In this document: in pieces, positions 48,688 through 56,947 of the stretch | How positions within the stretch are numbered: position 1 is the first letter of the stretch | Layout: the number at the start of each line of letters is the position of its first letter | NCBI RefSeq assembly: GCF_004214815.1 | Contig: NZ_CP035926.1 | Coordinates: 620,001-684,000 of the forward strand | Length of the DNA: 64,000 nt | Direction: 5' to 3' | From: Aliarcobacter thereius LMG 24486 | GTDB taxonomy: Bacteria > Campylobacterota > Campylobacteria > Campylobacterales > Arcobacteraceae | Program-made: the position numbers and the translations under genes | The notes under the pieces: model-generated | Seen by the model: only the letters and a program-made list of their open reading frames with translations | The model's database searches: none | What the model was told of the DNA's origin: nothing

Positions 48688-48707
48688 TGTATCTTTTTAA
48701 AGATACA
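48688..48707. promoter_or_regulatory. palindromic candidate MocR operator
   Basis: TGTATCTTT-TT-AAAGATACA, a perfect inverted repeat of 9-base arms with a two-base spacer. It lies between the divergent MocR and PPOX genes, 27 bases after the MocR start and 44 before the PPOX ATG, and would serve both promoters. Confidence 0.55.
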
Positions 48708-48750
48708 GAATATTGATATTATATGATTGAAATACTTAAAAAGGAAAAAT

Positions 48751-49116
48751 ATGAATAATAAAATAGAATCTATTTTAAATTACGAAGGAGTTTTTAGTAT
48801 TGTAGCAAAAGGTAATGATTTTCCACATATTGTAAATACTTGGAATAGTTTTGTTATTTTTAAAGATAATAATTTATTTGTTCCAGTTGGAGAAATGAAT
48901 AAAATGGAAGAGATATTAGAAAAAGACAATAGAGTAATTGTTGTTATTGGAACAAGAGAACTTATGGGACTTCATGGAATGGGTATGGGTATTAAAATAA
49001 TCGGAAAAGCTATAATATCACAAGATATAAAAGAGAGTGAAATAATAAAAGATAAATATGAGTGGGCAAGAGCAGTTATGAAAATAGAAATTGTGGAAGC
49101 TTATCAAACAACTTAA
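48751..49116 (+). CDS. pyridoxamine 5'-phosphate oxidase-like flavin-binding protein
   Basis: A 121-residue split-barrel protein starting MNNKIESILNYEGVFSIVAK. It is much shorter than PdxH (about 215 residues) and belongs to the small FMN-binding PPOX group of unknown substrate. The frame is open to 48727, but AAAGGAAA ends just before the ATG at 48751. It faces a MocR regulator that typically controls such genes. Confidence 0.75.
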   Translation: MNNKIESILNYEGVFSIVAKGNDFPHIVNTWNSFVIFKDNNLFVPVGEMNKMEEILEKDNRVIVVIGTRELMGLHGMGMGIKIIGKAIISQDIKESEIIKDKYEWARAVMKIEIVEAYQTT

Positions 49117-49126
49117 AAGGATAAAA

Positions 49127-49168
49127 ATGAGAAGAGAAGAGTTTTATAAAAAACCAATAAAACCATAG
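49127..49168 (+). other. 13-codon reading frame, possible leader or gene remnant
   Basis: A short frame coding MRREEFYKKPIKP with AAAAGG six bases upstream. The final codons merge into a hairpin with a terminator-like form (49160-49190). It is either a small peptide or the start of a lost gene, and chance is possible. Confidence 0.3.
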
Positions 49169-49190
49169 AGAGTTTTACTCTTTATGGTTT
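49160..49190. terminator. hairpin between PPOX gene and benE
   Basis: AAACCATAGAGAGT (49160-49173) pairs with ACTCTTTATGGTTT (49177-49190) except for one mismatch; the loop is three T residues. Both sides are A/T-rich, so it can stop transcription in both directions. Confidence 0.7.
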
Positions 49191-49197
49191 ATAAAAA

Positions 49198-50370
49198 TTA
49201 TTTAGCTTTTTTAAGTTTTAGATTTAAAATGAAATAAGCAGTTATTCCAAGAACTAATCCCCAGAAAGCTCCACTAATACCAAATATATTTATATTTGCA
49301 GCAGTTGCTAAAAATGTAATAACAGCTGCTTCTCTAGTATTTTCTTCACTCATAGCGCTTGAAAGACTTCCTGTAATTGTACTTAAAAGAGCAAGACCTG
49401 CTAAAGAGCTAATAAATGTTGCTGGGAAAGCTGCAAATATAGCAGCAAGAGTAACTCCAAAAAGACCAACAATAATATAAAATATACCAGCTGTAACTCC
49501 TGCTATCCATCTTTTAGACGGATCTTCGTGCGCTTCTTTTCCTGTACAAATTGCTGAAGCTATTGAAGATAAGTTAAAAGCATGAGAACCAAAAGGAGCC
49601 ATAATTATAGAACCAACTCCTGTAATTGCTAAAATTGGTTTTGCTTTAGTTTTAAATCCATCATTTTTTAAAATTATTAATCCAGGCATATATTGACCTG
49701 TTAAAGTGATTAAAAATAGTGGTAATGCAACACTTAATGTAGCATTCATTGAAAATGTAGGTTCAGTAAACAATGGATAAGCTAATTTAAATTCAAACCC
49801 AGCAAAATTTACTTGAGATTGTAAAGTTAAAATAATAAATCCAAAAACCAAAACAGAAACAATTGCATATCTTGGAGAAAATCTTTTTGTAAGAAGATAG
49901 ATAATAAATAGAGATATTGCTAAAACAGGAGTAATTGACATATTTAAAAATGCAGCAATACCAAATTGTAATAAAATACCAGCTAATAAACCAGATGCAA
50001 TTCCAGGTGGAATAAGTTTAATTAACTTCTCAAAATATCCTGAAAGTCCTAAAATAACAAATGCCAATGCTGAAATAATATATGCTCCAATTGCTTCAGA
50101 GTATGAAACTGTAACAAGAGCCGTAATTAAAAATGCTGCTGCTGGAGTACTCCAAGCTGTAATAATAGGCTCTTTTGTATACCAACTAAGAAGTATTCCA
50201 GTAATTCCTACACCAATAGAAATTGACCAAACCCAAGAAGCTGTCTGCTCTGGACTAAGTCCAGCCATTTGTGCTGCTTGAAAGATTAAAATAAATGTTC
50301 CACCATAATTAACAATAACTGAAATTAGACCAGCCATTATTGGGGGAACAACTGATGCTTTTTTGCCCAT
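49198..50370 (-). CDS. benE: benzoate/H+ symporter BenE-family transporter
   Basis: A 390-residue membrane protein with about 11-12 hydrophobic helices. The BenE family is recognised by its N-terminal segment SVIVNYGGTFILIFQAAQMA, with AAAFLITALVTVSYSEAIGA and HEDPSKRWIAGVTAGIFYII. In E. coli and Acinetobacter BenE is linked to benzoate uptake; no aromatic catabolism genes are here, so the substrate is uncertain. Its upstream region has a copy of the repeated motif (50423-50441). Confidence 0.85.
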   Translation of the reverse strand: MGKKASVVPPIMAGLISVIVNYGGTFILIFQAAQMAGLSPEQTASWVWSISIGVGITGILLSWYTKEPIITAWSTPAAAFLITALVTVSYSEAIGAYIISALAFVILGLSGYFEKLIKLIPPGIASGLLAGILLQFGIAAFLNMSITPVLAISLFIIYLLTKRFSPRYAIVSVLVFGFIILTLQSQVNFAGFEFKLAYPLFTEPTFSMNATLSVALPLFLITLTGQYMPGLIILKNDGFKTKAKPILAITGVGSIIMAPFGSHAFNLSSIASAICTGKEAHEDPSKRWIAGVTAGIFYIIVGLFGVTLAAIFAAFPATFISSLAGLALLSTITGSLSSAMSEENTREAAVITFLATAANINIFGISGAFWGLVLGITAYFILNLKLKKAK

Positions 50371-50422
50371 TTAAATACTCCTTTTCGAAAATCTTACAAG
50401 TATAATTATTTTAGTAAGAATT

Positions 50423-50441
50423 AACAATCCAAAAATTGCTA
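50423..50441 (-). promoter_or_regulatory. repeated motif, copy 2, upstream of benE
   Basis: On the minus strand this reads TAGCAATTTTTGGATTGTT, identical over 19 bases to the copy in front of glyA, and ends nine bases before a TAAAAT -10-like box (50413-50408). Confidence 0.6.
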
Positions 50442-50578
50442 TTTTTGCTGGAATTATAATCATCTTAATATAAAAATGAAGTAAGCTAACAATAGTTTTT
50501 AGTATAAATATATATTAATTATTAAATTTGTAAAATCATTTATGATAAATTAATCTAAAAAATAGGAATATAATAAAT

Positions 50579-51061
50579 ATGAGAAAAATCAAACTATTTA
50601 CAGATTCAAGTGTAAATCCACAAAAAAAGATAGGATTTGGAGCTTTTTTAGAAGTTTCTGATGAAAATCTAATTTTTGATGTTTTAAGAAAAAATATAAA
50701 AATAAAAAAATTTGAAGATACAAGTTCAACAAAACTTGAATTAGAGACTTTGATTTGGGCTTTAGATGAGATTTCTGTAATAGATGAAAATAGTCAAATA
50801 GAAGTTTATACAGACTGTCAAAATATAATAAGTTTACAAAATAGAAGAGAAAAGTTTGAAATAAATGACTATAAAACTTCAACTGGAAAAACTATAAATA
50901 ATTATGAATTATATAAACTATTTTTTGAAAAAACAGATGAAATAAATATTGAATTTATAAAGGTAAAAGGACATAAAAAAAGTAGTTTAAAAGATGAAAT
51001 TGATAAAGTATTTAATCTTGTAGATAGAGCTTCAAGAAATGCTTTAAGAAAAAATATATGA
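50579..51061 (+). CDS. RNase H-fold protein
   Basis: A 160-residue RNase H-like protein. Catalytic acids are arranged as expected: Asp in LFTDSSVN near the start, Glu in STKLELETLIWAL, Asp in EVYTDCQNI, and an Asp in NLVDRASRNA near the C-terminus. It may remove RNA from RNA-DNA hybrids. It is less similar to E. coli RnhA than to the shorter RNase HI-like proteins, so the actual substrate is uncertain. It stands alone with no obvious operon. Confidence 0.75.
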   Translation: MRKIKLFTDSSVNPQKKIGFGAFLEVSDENLIFDVLRKNIKIKKFEDTSSTKLELETLIWALDEISVIDENSQIEVYTDCQNIISLQNRREKFEINDYKTSTGKTINNYELYKLFFEKTDEINIEFIKVKGHKKSSLKDEIDKVFNLVDRASRNALRKNI

Positions 51062-51169
51062 TTATATTTCAAAAATATTAAAGAATTAAATAGGCATCAG
51101 ATAGATTTGAATAAGCAAAGAAAATATTTGAAATAGAATAAATAGCTAAGTTATAAAAAGGAAAATAAA

Positions 51170-51988
51170 ATGTTTAGAAAAGTATTTGTAAGTTTGGTTT
51201 TATTCATTGGATTTAGTTTTGGAAATACTTTAGAAGATGGCTTTGAAGAATACAAAAATGGTAATTATAAAAAAGCATTTGATATTTGGTATGAGTTAGC
51301 AAATAATGGAGATGCAGGTTCTCAGTATAATATTGCACTTATGTATCAAAAAGGAGAAGTTGTAGTACAAAATTTTGATAAAGCTATTGAATGGTACGAA
51401 AAATCATCTAATCAGAATTTTGTAGCATCTCAATTTAATTTAGGAATTATATATTTAAATAAAAATGATTATAAAAATGCTATAAATTTATTTGAAAAGG
51501 CGTCTAATAATGGAGATATGAATGCACAGTATAATTTAGCTAGTATTTATGAAAATGGAGTTGGTGTAGAAAAAAATCACGAAAAAGCTTTGATATTATT
51601 TGAAAAATCAGCAAATCAGGGACAAATGATGGCTCAGCATTACTTAGGTAGTATGTATAATCAAAAAAGAGATTATGAGAAAGCAGTATATTGGATTGAA
51701 AAATCTGCAAATCAATCTTATGCACCAGCACAATTTGATTTTGGAGTTATGTTTAAAAATGGATTTGGAATATCACAAGATTTTAATAAAGCTATTGAAT
51801 GGTATGAAAAATCTGCAAAACAAGGATTTCCATCTGCTCAAACTAATCTTGGTGTAATGTACTATCATGGATATGGAATTAAGCAAAATTATAAAAAAGC
51901 AAAAGAGTGGTTTAAAAAAGCTTGTGATAGCGGAGATATAGAAGGTGGTTGTAATAATTATAAAATGCTTGATGATGCTGGTTATTGA
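51170..51988 (+). CDS. secreted Sel1-repeat protein
   Basis: A 272-residue protein with a signal peptide (MFRKVFVSLVLFIGFSFGNT) and about six Sel1-like repeats, e.g. DKAIEWYEKSSNQNFVASQF and NKAIEWYEKSAKQGFPSAQT. Sel1 repeats form a helical solenoid for protein binding. A hairpin terminator follows at 52012-52038. Several Campylobacterota have numerous members; a beta-lactamase-like HcpA role is possible but no Cys pattern of Hcp proteins is seen. Confidence 0.82.
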   Translation: MFRKVFVSLVLFIGFSFGNTLEDGFEEYKNGNYKKAFDIWYELANNGDAGSQYNIALMYQKGEVVVQNFDKAIEWYEKSSNQNFVASQFNLGIIYLNKNDYKNAINLFEKASNNGDMNAQYNLASIYENGVGVEKNHEKALILFEKSANQGQMMAQHYLGSMYNQKRDYEKAVYWIEKSANQSYAPAQFDFGVMFKNGFGISQDFNKAIEWYEKSAKQGFPSAQTNLGVMYYHGYGIKQNYKKAKEWFKKACDSGDIEGGCNNYKMLDDAGY

Positions 51989-52011
51989 ATTTTTAGAAAA
52001 TTTTACACAAA

Positions 52012-52038
52012 AAACAACCATTTCCATAATGTTGTTTT
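52012..52038 (+). terminator. hairpin terminator after Sel1 gene
   Basis: AAAACAACCATT and AATGTTGTTTT form a stem with one bulged C and a five-base loop, ending in T residues. It lies 23 bases past the stop. The 193-base stretch from 51989 to 52181 otherwise contains nothing I can support. Confidence 0.6.
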
Positions 52039-52181
52039 GAATATTATAATTTTGAATGACAAACTATCAAAGCGTGATATTCTTGATAAACTATAAGTAA
52101 CTCTTTTTCATCTTTTATCTCTTCTTTTAGATTATTTTCCATAAGTTTCATATAGTTTATTATAAATTGTAAATATTTTAT

Positions 52182-53012
52182 TTATATTAACTTTTTTTTT
52201 GAAGCTTCAAATTCAAGTAAATTTTCTTTTCTCTCAATTCCCCATCTATATCCACTCATTGCACCACTTTTTGCTATTACTCTATGACAAGGGATTAAAT
52301 ATCCAATATGATTTTGACCAATTGCATTTGCAACAGCTCTTACAGCTTTTGGTTTTTCTAAAATATTTGCAATATCACTATAAGTTGCAATCTCTCCATT
52401 TGGAATATTTATTAAAGCTTTCCAAACATTTATTTGAAGATTTGTTCCTTTTACAAAAAGAGGGTATTTTTTATTTTTTATAAAGATATTTTCCAAATAT
52501 TCATTTGCTAGTTTTTCATCAAAAACTAAATTTGCATTTTCCCAAAGTTCATTAAATCTTTGAAAAATATCTTTTTTGTTGTGGTCATAAAAACCTAAAT
52601 AACAAATTCCTTTAGATGTAAAACCAATTAAAGCCTCACCAAAAGGAGTTTTTCCAAATCCATAAGTTATTTGTACATCTTTACCTTTTTCTTTCCACTC
52701 TTTTGGAGTAACACCAATTAGATTTACAAAAAGTTCATGAAGACGGCTAGAGCTAGAAAGTCCAATATCTAAACTACTATCAAGAATAGATTTAGACTCT
52801 TTTATATGTTCTTTTGCATAGTTTAAAGTAACACTATGCAAAAATTGTTGAGGAGTAAGACCTACATACTCTTTAAATACTCTTATAAAATGGTATTTAC
52901 TCATACCTACATTTTTTGCTACTTCATCGACACTTGGATGAGATTTAAAATTCTCATCTATGTATCTTATAGCTTTTTCAATCTGTTTATAAGTAGTATT
53001 TAATGTATCCAT
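52182..53012 (-). CDS. AraC-type regulator fused to methylated-DNA-cysteine methyltransferase
   Basis: A 276-residue protein with an AraC-type HTH (about 12-110) and an MGMT domain (about 115-276). The acceptor cysteine is in IPCHRVIAKSGAMSGYRWG at about residue 242. The N-terminal zinc-binding Ada domain of E. coli Ada is missing. It would repair O6-methylguanine and regulate repair genes by self-methylation. The ATG at 53012 is preferred over the TTG at 53015 because AAAGGAG is well spaced. It is 15 bases after glyA on the same strand. Confidence 0.87.
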   Translation of the reverse strand: MDTLNTTYKQIEKAIRYIDENFKSHPSVDEVAKNVGMSKYHFIRVFKEYVGLTPQQFLHSVTLNYAKEHIKESKSILDSSLDIGLSSSSRLHELFVNLIGVTPKEWKEKGKDVQITYGFGKTPFGEALIGFTSKGICYLGFYDHNKKDIFQRFNELWENANLVFDEKLANEYLENIFIKNKKYPLFVKGTNLQINVWKALINIPNGEIATYSDIANILEKPKAVRAVANAIGQNHIGYLIPCHRVIAKSGAMSGYRWGIERKENLLEFEASKKKLI

Positions 53013-53030
53013 CAATACTCCTTTTCTTTT

Positions 53031-54293
53031 CTAATAAGTTGATTTAGAGTAGATAATGAATTGATTAGCTAGAGATTCAAGTTCTTTACTAATTTTAGCT
53101 TGTAAAGAAGAATCTTCAATATTATCTAAAACATCACAAATTTTATTTGCAATAAACTCAAACTCTTTCTCTTTCATTCCACGAGCAGTTAATGCTGGAC
53201 TACCAATTCTAATACCTGAAGTTACAAATGGGCTTCTTGTTTCTCCTGGAACTGTATTTTTATTTACAGTAATTCCAGCATTACCTAAAGCAGCATCTGC
53301 ATCTTTACCTGAGAAAGGTTTATTTAAAAATGATACTAAAACCAAGTGATTATCTGTTCCATCACTTACTATATCATATCCTCTTTTAATAAGAACATCA
53401 GCTAATACTTTAGCATTTGCTTTTACTTGTTTTGCATAATCTTTCCATTTTGGATCTAAAACTTCTTTAAATGCAACAGCTTTTGCAGCAATTACATGCA
53501 TAAGTGGTCCACCTTGAAGTCCTGGGAATATTGCACTATTTACTTTTTTAGCAATATCTTCATCATTTGTCATAATAACTCCACCTCTTGGTCCTCTTAG
53601 AGTTTTATGAGTTGTTGTTGTTACAACATCAGCATAAGGAAATGGACTCATATGCTCACCTGCTGCAACTAATCCAGCAATATGTGCAATATCAGCAAAT
53701 AAAATAGCACCAACTTTATTTGCTACTTCTTTAAATCTTTTAAAATCAATCTCTCTTGCATAAGCACTTGCTCCACATACAATTATTTTTGGCATAACAG
53801 TTTTTGCAATCTCTTCTAATTTATCATAATTGATTCTTCCATCAAGTTCAACTCCATAATAAAATGCTGAGTAGTTTTGACCAGAAAAACTTGGTTTACT
53901 TCCATGAGTTAAATGCCCACCATGAGATAAATCCATTCCTAAAATTCTATCTCCTGCTTTAAGTAATGCTGCATAAACTGCACCATTTGCTTGAGATCCA
54001 CTATGTGGTTGAACATTTGCAAATTTACAATCAAATATTTTACAAACTCTATCAATAGCTAATTGTTCAACTTTATCAGCTTGTTCACACCCACCATAAT
54101 ATCTTTTATATGGATAACCCTCTGCATATTTGTTTGTAAAAACTGAACCCATTACTTGCATTACTGCTGGACTTGTAAAATTCTCACTTGCTATCATCTC
54201 TAGATGATTCGTCTGTCTTACTAGCTCAGCCTCTACTATATCAAATACCTCTTTATCAGCTATCTCTAAACTATCGCTTGTTATGTACTTCAT
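53031..54293 (-). CDS. glyA: serine hydroxymethyltransferase
   Basis: A 420-residue PLP enzyme converting serine and tetrahydrofolate to glycine and methylene-tetrahydrofolate. The PLP lysine is in [15 protein letters not shown] (about residue 226). [20 protein letters not shown] near the start and [17 protein letters not shown] are typical. It follows the DUF6172 gene by 76 bases, and a copy of the repeated 19-base motif lies just downstream of that gene's stop, so glyA probably has its own promoter. Confidence 0.97.
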   Translation of the reverse strand: MKYITSDSLEIADKEVFDIVEAELVRQTNHLEMIASENFTSPAVMQVMGSVFTNKYAEGYPYKRYYGGCEQADKVEQLAIDRVCKIFDCKFANVQPHSGSQANGAVYAALLKAGDRILGMDLSHGGHLTHGSKPSFSGQNYSAFYYGVELDGRINYDKLEEIAKTVMPKIIVCGASAYAREIDFKRFKEVANKVGAILFADIAHIAGLVAAGEHMSPFPYADVVTTTTHKTLRGPRGGVIMTNDEDIAKKVNSAIFPGLQGGPLMHVIAAKAVAFKEVLDPKWKDYAKQVKANAKVLADVLIKRGYDIVSDGTDNHLVLVSFLNKPFSGKDADAALGNAGITVNKNTVPGETRSPFVTSGIRIGSPALTARGMKEKEFEFIANKICDVLDNIEDSSLQAKISKELESLANQFIIYSKSTY

Positions 54294-54347
54294 ATCTTTT
54301 CCTTAAAGTAATTTTATTTTGAAATACTACTAAAAATCAAATAAGAT

Positions 54348-54366
54348 AACAATCCAAAAATTGCTA
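54348..54366 (-). promoter_or_regulatory. repeated motif, copy 3, upstream of glyA
   Basis: On the minus strand TAGCAATTTTTGGATTGTT lies between the DUF6172 gene stop and glyA. It is identical to the copy before benE. A TATTTGAT-like -10 lies nearby, so it may mark an internal glyA promoter. Confidence 0.6.
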
Positions 54367-54369
54367 TAC

Positions 54370-54684
54370 CTAATCTTCTATAATTTCATCATCAATAGAT
54401 TGTTTCTTTTCTTTAAAAATCGCACTTGCAATAATCTCTAAATAAAAACTTGAATAGTTCTCTTTATTTGCAAAATCAACAGATTTTATAATATCTGCAA
54501 AGCTTATCTCAATTGCCTCTTCTATTGATTTTCCAAATTTACAATCAAAAAACCATGTATTAAAGCTTTCAGGTAGTTTTTTACTTTTTTCTCTTTTTAT
54601 ATATTTTCTAATCTCATTTTTTATGCTATCAACTTGTCTATCTCTTGTTTTATTAACTACATCTATTAAAAATTGTTTTTTCAT
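54370..54684 (-). CDS. DUF6172-family protein
   Basis: A 104-residue protein: VDSIKNEIRKYIKREKSKKL followed by FNTWFFDCKFGKSIEEAIEI and NKENYSSFYLEIIASAIF fit a small conserved family (DUF6172) found in Proteobacteria and Campylobacterota. The function is unknown. It lies upstream of glyA, an arrangement I also recall from C. jejuni. Confidence 0.65.
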   Translation of the reverse strand: MKKQFLIDVVNKTRDRQVDSIKNEIRKYIKREKSKKLPESFNTWFFDCKFGKSIEEAIEISFADIIKSVDFANKENYSSFYLEIIASAIFKEKKQSIDDEIIED

Positions 54685-54773
54685 TTTCTGTCCTTTTTTT
54701 TGAAAAATGATTATACCAATATTATAAGATAATTCTGATATAATCTAAGCTATTTTTTAGCTAAAGAGAAAAA

Positions 54774-55910
54774 TTGAAAATTAAAATACCAGAAAATATA
54801 AAACATTTGGATACAAAAGAGATAAAAGAGAATCTTTTTCATTATTCATATGATAATAAGAATTTAAAATCACTAATTAAAAAAGATATTTCAAAAGATG
54901 ATTTGTCTTATATAACAGCTTATAGTAGTTTCAAAGGTGAGATTTATGAAAATATCATTTATGAACTATTATTAAAATATGCACAAAACTGTGAAGATAT
55001 TGAGAGTTTTATTTTAAAAGGACCATATCAAGCAAAAGAGAATGTATATTTAAAAAGTGGACTTTTAATTAGTAAAACTTCACAAATAGTATTTAAATCA
55101 GCATATAAAGATATAAGTGAATTTGATGCAATATTTTTTACAAAAGATAAACTATATTTTGTGGAGATGAGTACATCTAAAAAAACATCAAATTTAAATA
55201 AAAGATTAGCAAAAAAACAAGCTTTATTAAAATTGATTTTCCCATTTTTAGAGATAAATGCTTTAATAGTTCTTACAAAAGGTTCTTCAGGACTTAAAAA
55301 CTTTCCATCTTATGCAACAATTTGGCTAACTGATGATTTGGAAGATGAAGAGTTAATAAACAAGATAATTTTTGCAAAAAAAGTTAAAAATGATTTACAA
55401 ACATTAGAAGTTCCAAATATTAAAAAATTCACTGAAGCTTTCAGAATAAAGTATAAGAAGTTTGCATATTTTCCTACTTTACAATGGATTTTAGAGAGTA
55501 GTAGAAAAAATCCGAAATTTGTTGTAGATTTAAGATTTTTTAGAAATCCTAAAATGGATCTATATTTTGATATTTATACAAAATTATATATTGGATATTT
55601 AAGTAAAGATGATTTTAAAAGGCTTTATAGCGAATTTGATATGGATTTAGTTGATGATAAAGTAATTGTAACTTTAGAAAAAATAAATCAAAATGAGATA
55701 GATATCGTTTATTATGCAAAATTAAAAAATAGAAAACTATTTAGAATAAGATTAGAAGAAATTGTAAGCATAAAAGAGAAAGAACAAGATGGTTTTACAA
55801 ATGCAGAAGTGAGATTTTTTTCAAAAGTTTTTGAAGAGAAACATATTTTAAAGTTTGATGATATAAAGCACATATTAAAACATATATCTATGATTGGATT
55901 TAAAAAATGA
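54774..55910 (+). CDS. nuclease-like protein of unknown function
   Basis: A 378-residue protein starting at TTG 54774. The N-terminal part has GEIYENIIYELLLKYAQ, then SEFDAIFFTKDKLYFVEMST and SKKTSN, a layout like the PD-(D/E)XK fold: an acidic helix, a strand with Asp, then a strand ending in Glu. The usual lysine two residues after Glu is Ser, so the active site would be altered. The C-terminal half shows no known domain. Its stop overlaps the start of the CNNM gene by four bases, so the three genes here form one operon. Confidence 0.6.
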   Translation: MKIKIPENIKHLDTKEIKENLFHYSYDNKNLKSLIKKDISKDDLSYITAYSSFKGEIYENIIYELLLKYAQNCEDIESFILKGPYQAKENVYLKSGLLISKTSQIVFKSAYKDISEFDAIFFTKDKLYFVEMSTSKKTSNLNKRLAKKQALLKLIFPFLEINALIVLTKGSSGLKNFPSYATIWLTDDLEDEELINKIIFAKKVKNDLQTLEVPNIKKFTEAFRIKYKKFAYFPTLQWILESSRKNPKFVVDLRFFRNPKMDLYFDIYTKLYIGYLSKDDFKRLYSEFDMDLVDDKVIVTLEKINQNEIDIVYYAKLKNRKLFRIRLEEIVSIKEKEQDGFTNAEVRFFSKVFEEKHILKFDDIKHILKHISMIGFKK

Positions 55911-56947
55911 CATTACTATTTTTATATCTGTTTTTGGCACTATTTTTTTCTACTCTTTGTTCTATTCTTGAAGCAACTGTTCTTTCATCAACTCCATCAT
56001 ATATAGAAAGTATGGATGAAGATAATTACAGTAAAAAGAGTATAAAGCTTGTAAAAAATATGAAAGATGATATTGATAAATCAATCTCTTCTATTTTGAC
56101 TCTAAATACTTTTGCACATACAATGGGAGCAGCAGGAGTTGGAGCTCAAGCTGCAATTGTATTTGGTGATAAATGGCAAAGTTTGGTTGCATTTATTCTT
56201 ACTTTATTGGTTTTATATATAACTGAGATTTATCCAAAAACATATGCTGCTTTGTATTGGAAAAAGTTTTTAGTTCCAACAGCGTATATAATCTCATTTT
56301 TAATAAAAGTGACATATCCATTTATTTGGTTTGGAACAAAGATTACAAATTATATTAAAAAAGATAAAAAAGATGAAGCTAGTTTTTCAAAAGATGAGAT
56401 AATTGCTTTAGTTAATTTAAGTGAAAAAGAGGGAACTATTCAATCAAAAGAGAGTAGTTTTATTGAAAATTTATTTAAATTAAAAAGTATAAGAACAGAA
56501 GATATAATGACTCCAAGAAGTGTTGTTTTTGCACTATCTACAAAGACAACAGTCAAAGAAGCATTAGAAGATGATAAATTATATATTCATACAAGAATTC
56601 CAGTTTATTGTGAAACGATTGATAATATTGTAGGAATTGTATTTGCACAAACTATTTTAGAACAAAGAATAAAAAAGAATAAGAATAAGAGACTAGAAGA
56701 GATTATGATACCTGTTCATAAAGTTGCAGAAGATACAGAAGTTTCTAGCCTTATTGACTCATTTTTAAGAAAAAAATCACACCTTTTTGTAGTGCAAGAT
56801 AGTTATGGACAAACAAGTGGAATAGTTACTTTAGAAGATACAATTGAAACTTTATTGGGAGTTGAAATAGTAGATGAGAAAGATAAATTTGAAGATATGC
56901 AAGAGTTTGCTAAACAAAAATTAAAATCAGAACATAATGATAATTAG
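55907..56947 (+). CDS. CNNM/hemolysin-related membrane protein with CBS pair
   Basis: A 346-residue protein with a CNNM (DUF21) membrane domain of about four helices (about 1-170) and a CBS pair (about 185-325, EDIMTPRSVVFALSTKTTVK and LEEIMIPVHKVAEDTEV). Such proteins relate to Mg2+ or Co2+ handling. The CorC C-terminal domain seen in longer members is missing. It overlaps both neighbours: by 4 bases upstream and 11 bases downstream. Confidence 0.85.
   Translation: MTLLFLYLFLALFFSTLCSILEATVLSSTPSYIESMDEDNYSKKSIKLVKNMKDDIDKSISSILTLNTFAHTMGAAGVGAQAAIVFGDKWQSLVAFILTLLVLYITEIYPKTYAALYWKKFLVPTAYIISFLIKVTYPFIWFGTKITNYIKKDKKDEASFSKDEIIALVNLSEKEGTIQSKESSFIENLFKLKSIRTEDIMTPRSVVFALSTKTTVKEALEDDKLYIHTRIPVYCETIDNIVGIVFAQTILEQRIKKNKNKRLEEIMIPVHKVAEDTEVSSLIDSFLRKKSHLFVVQDSYGQTSGIVTLEDTIETLLGVEIVDEKDKFEDMQEFAKQKLKSEHNDN

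Noticed and set aside
49198-50370. A benzoate catabolism locus
   Set aside because: Only the transporter family is present; no ring-hydroxylating or cleavage genes are nearby.
52044-52151. A 35-codon minus-strand frame (MKLMENNLKEEIKDEKELLI)
   Set aside because: No ribosome-binding site upstream and no family recognised; it may be chance or a fragment, so I do not report it as a gene.
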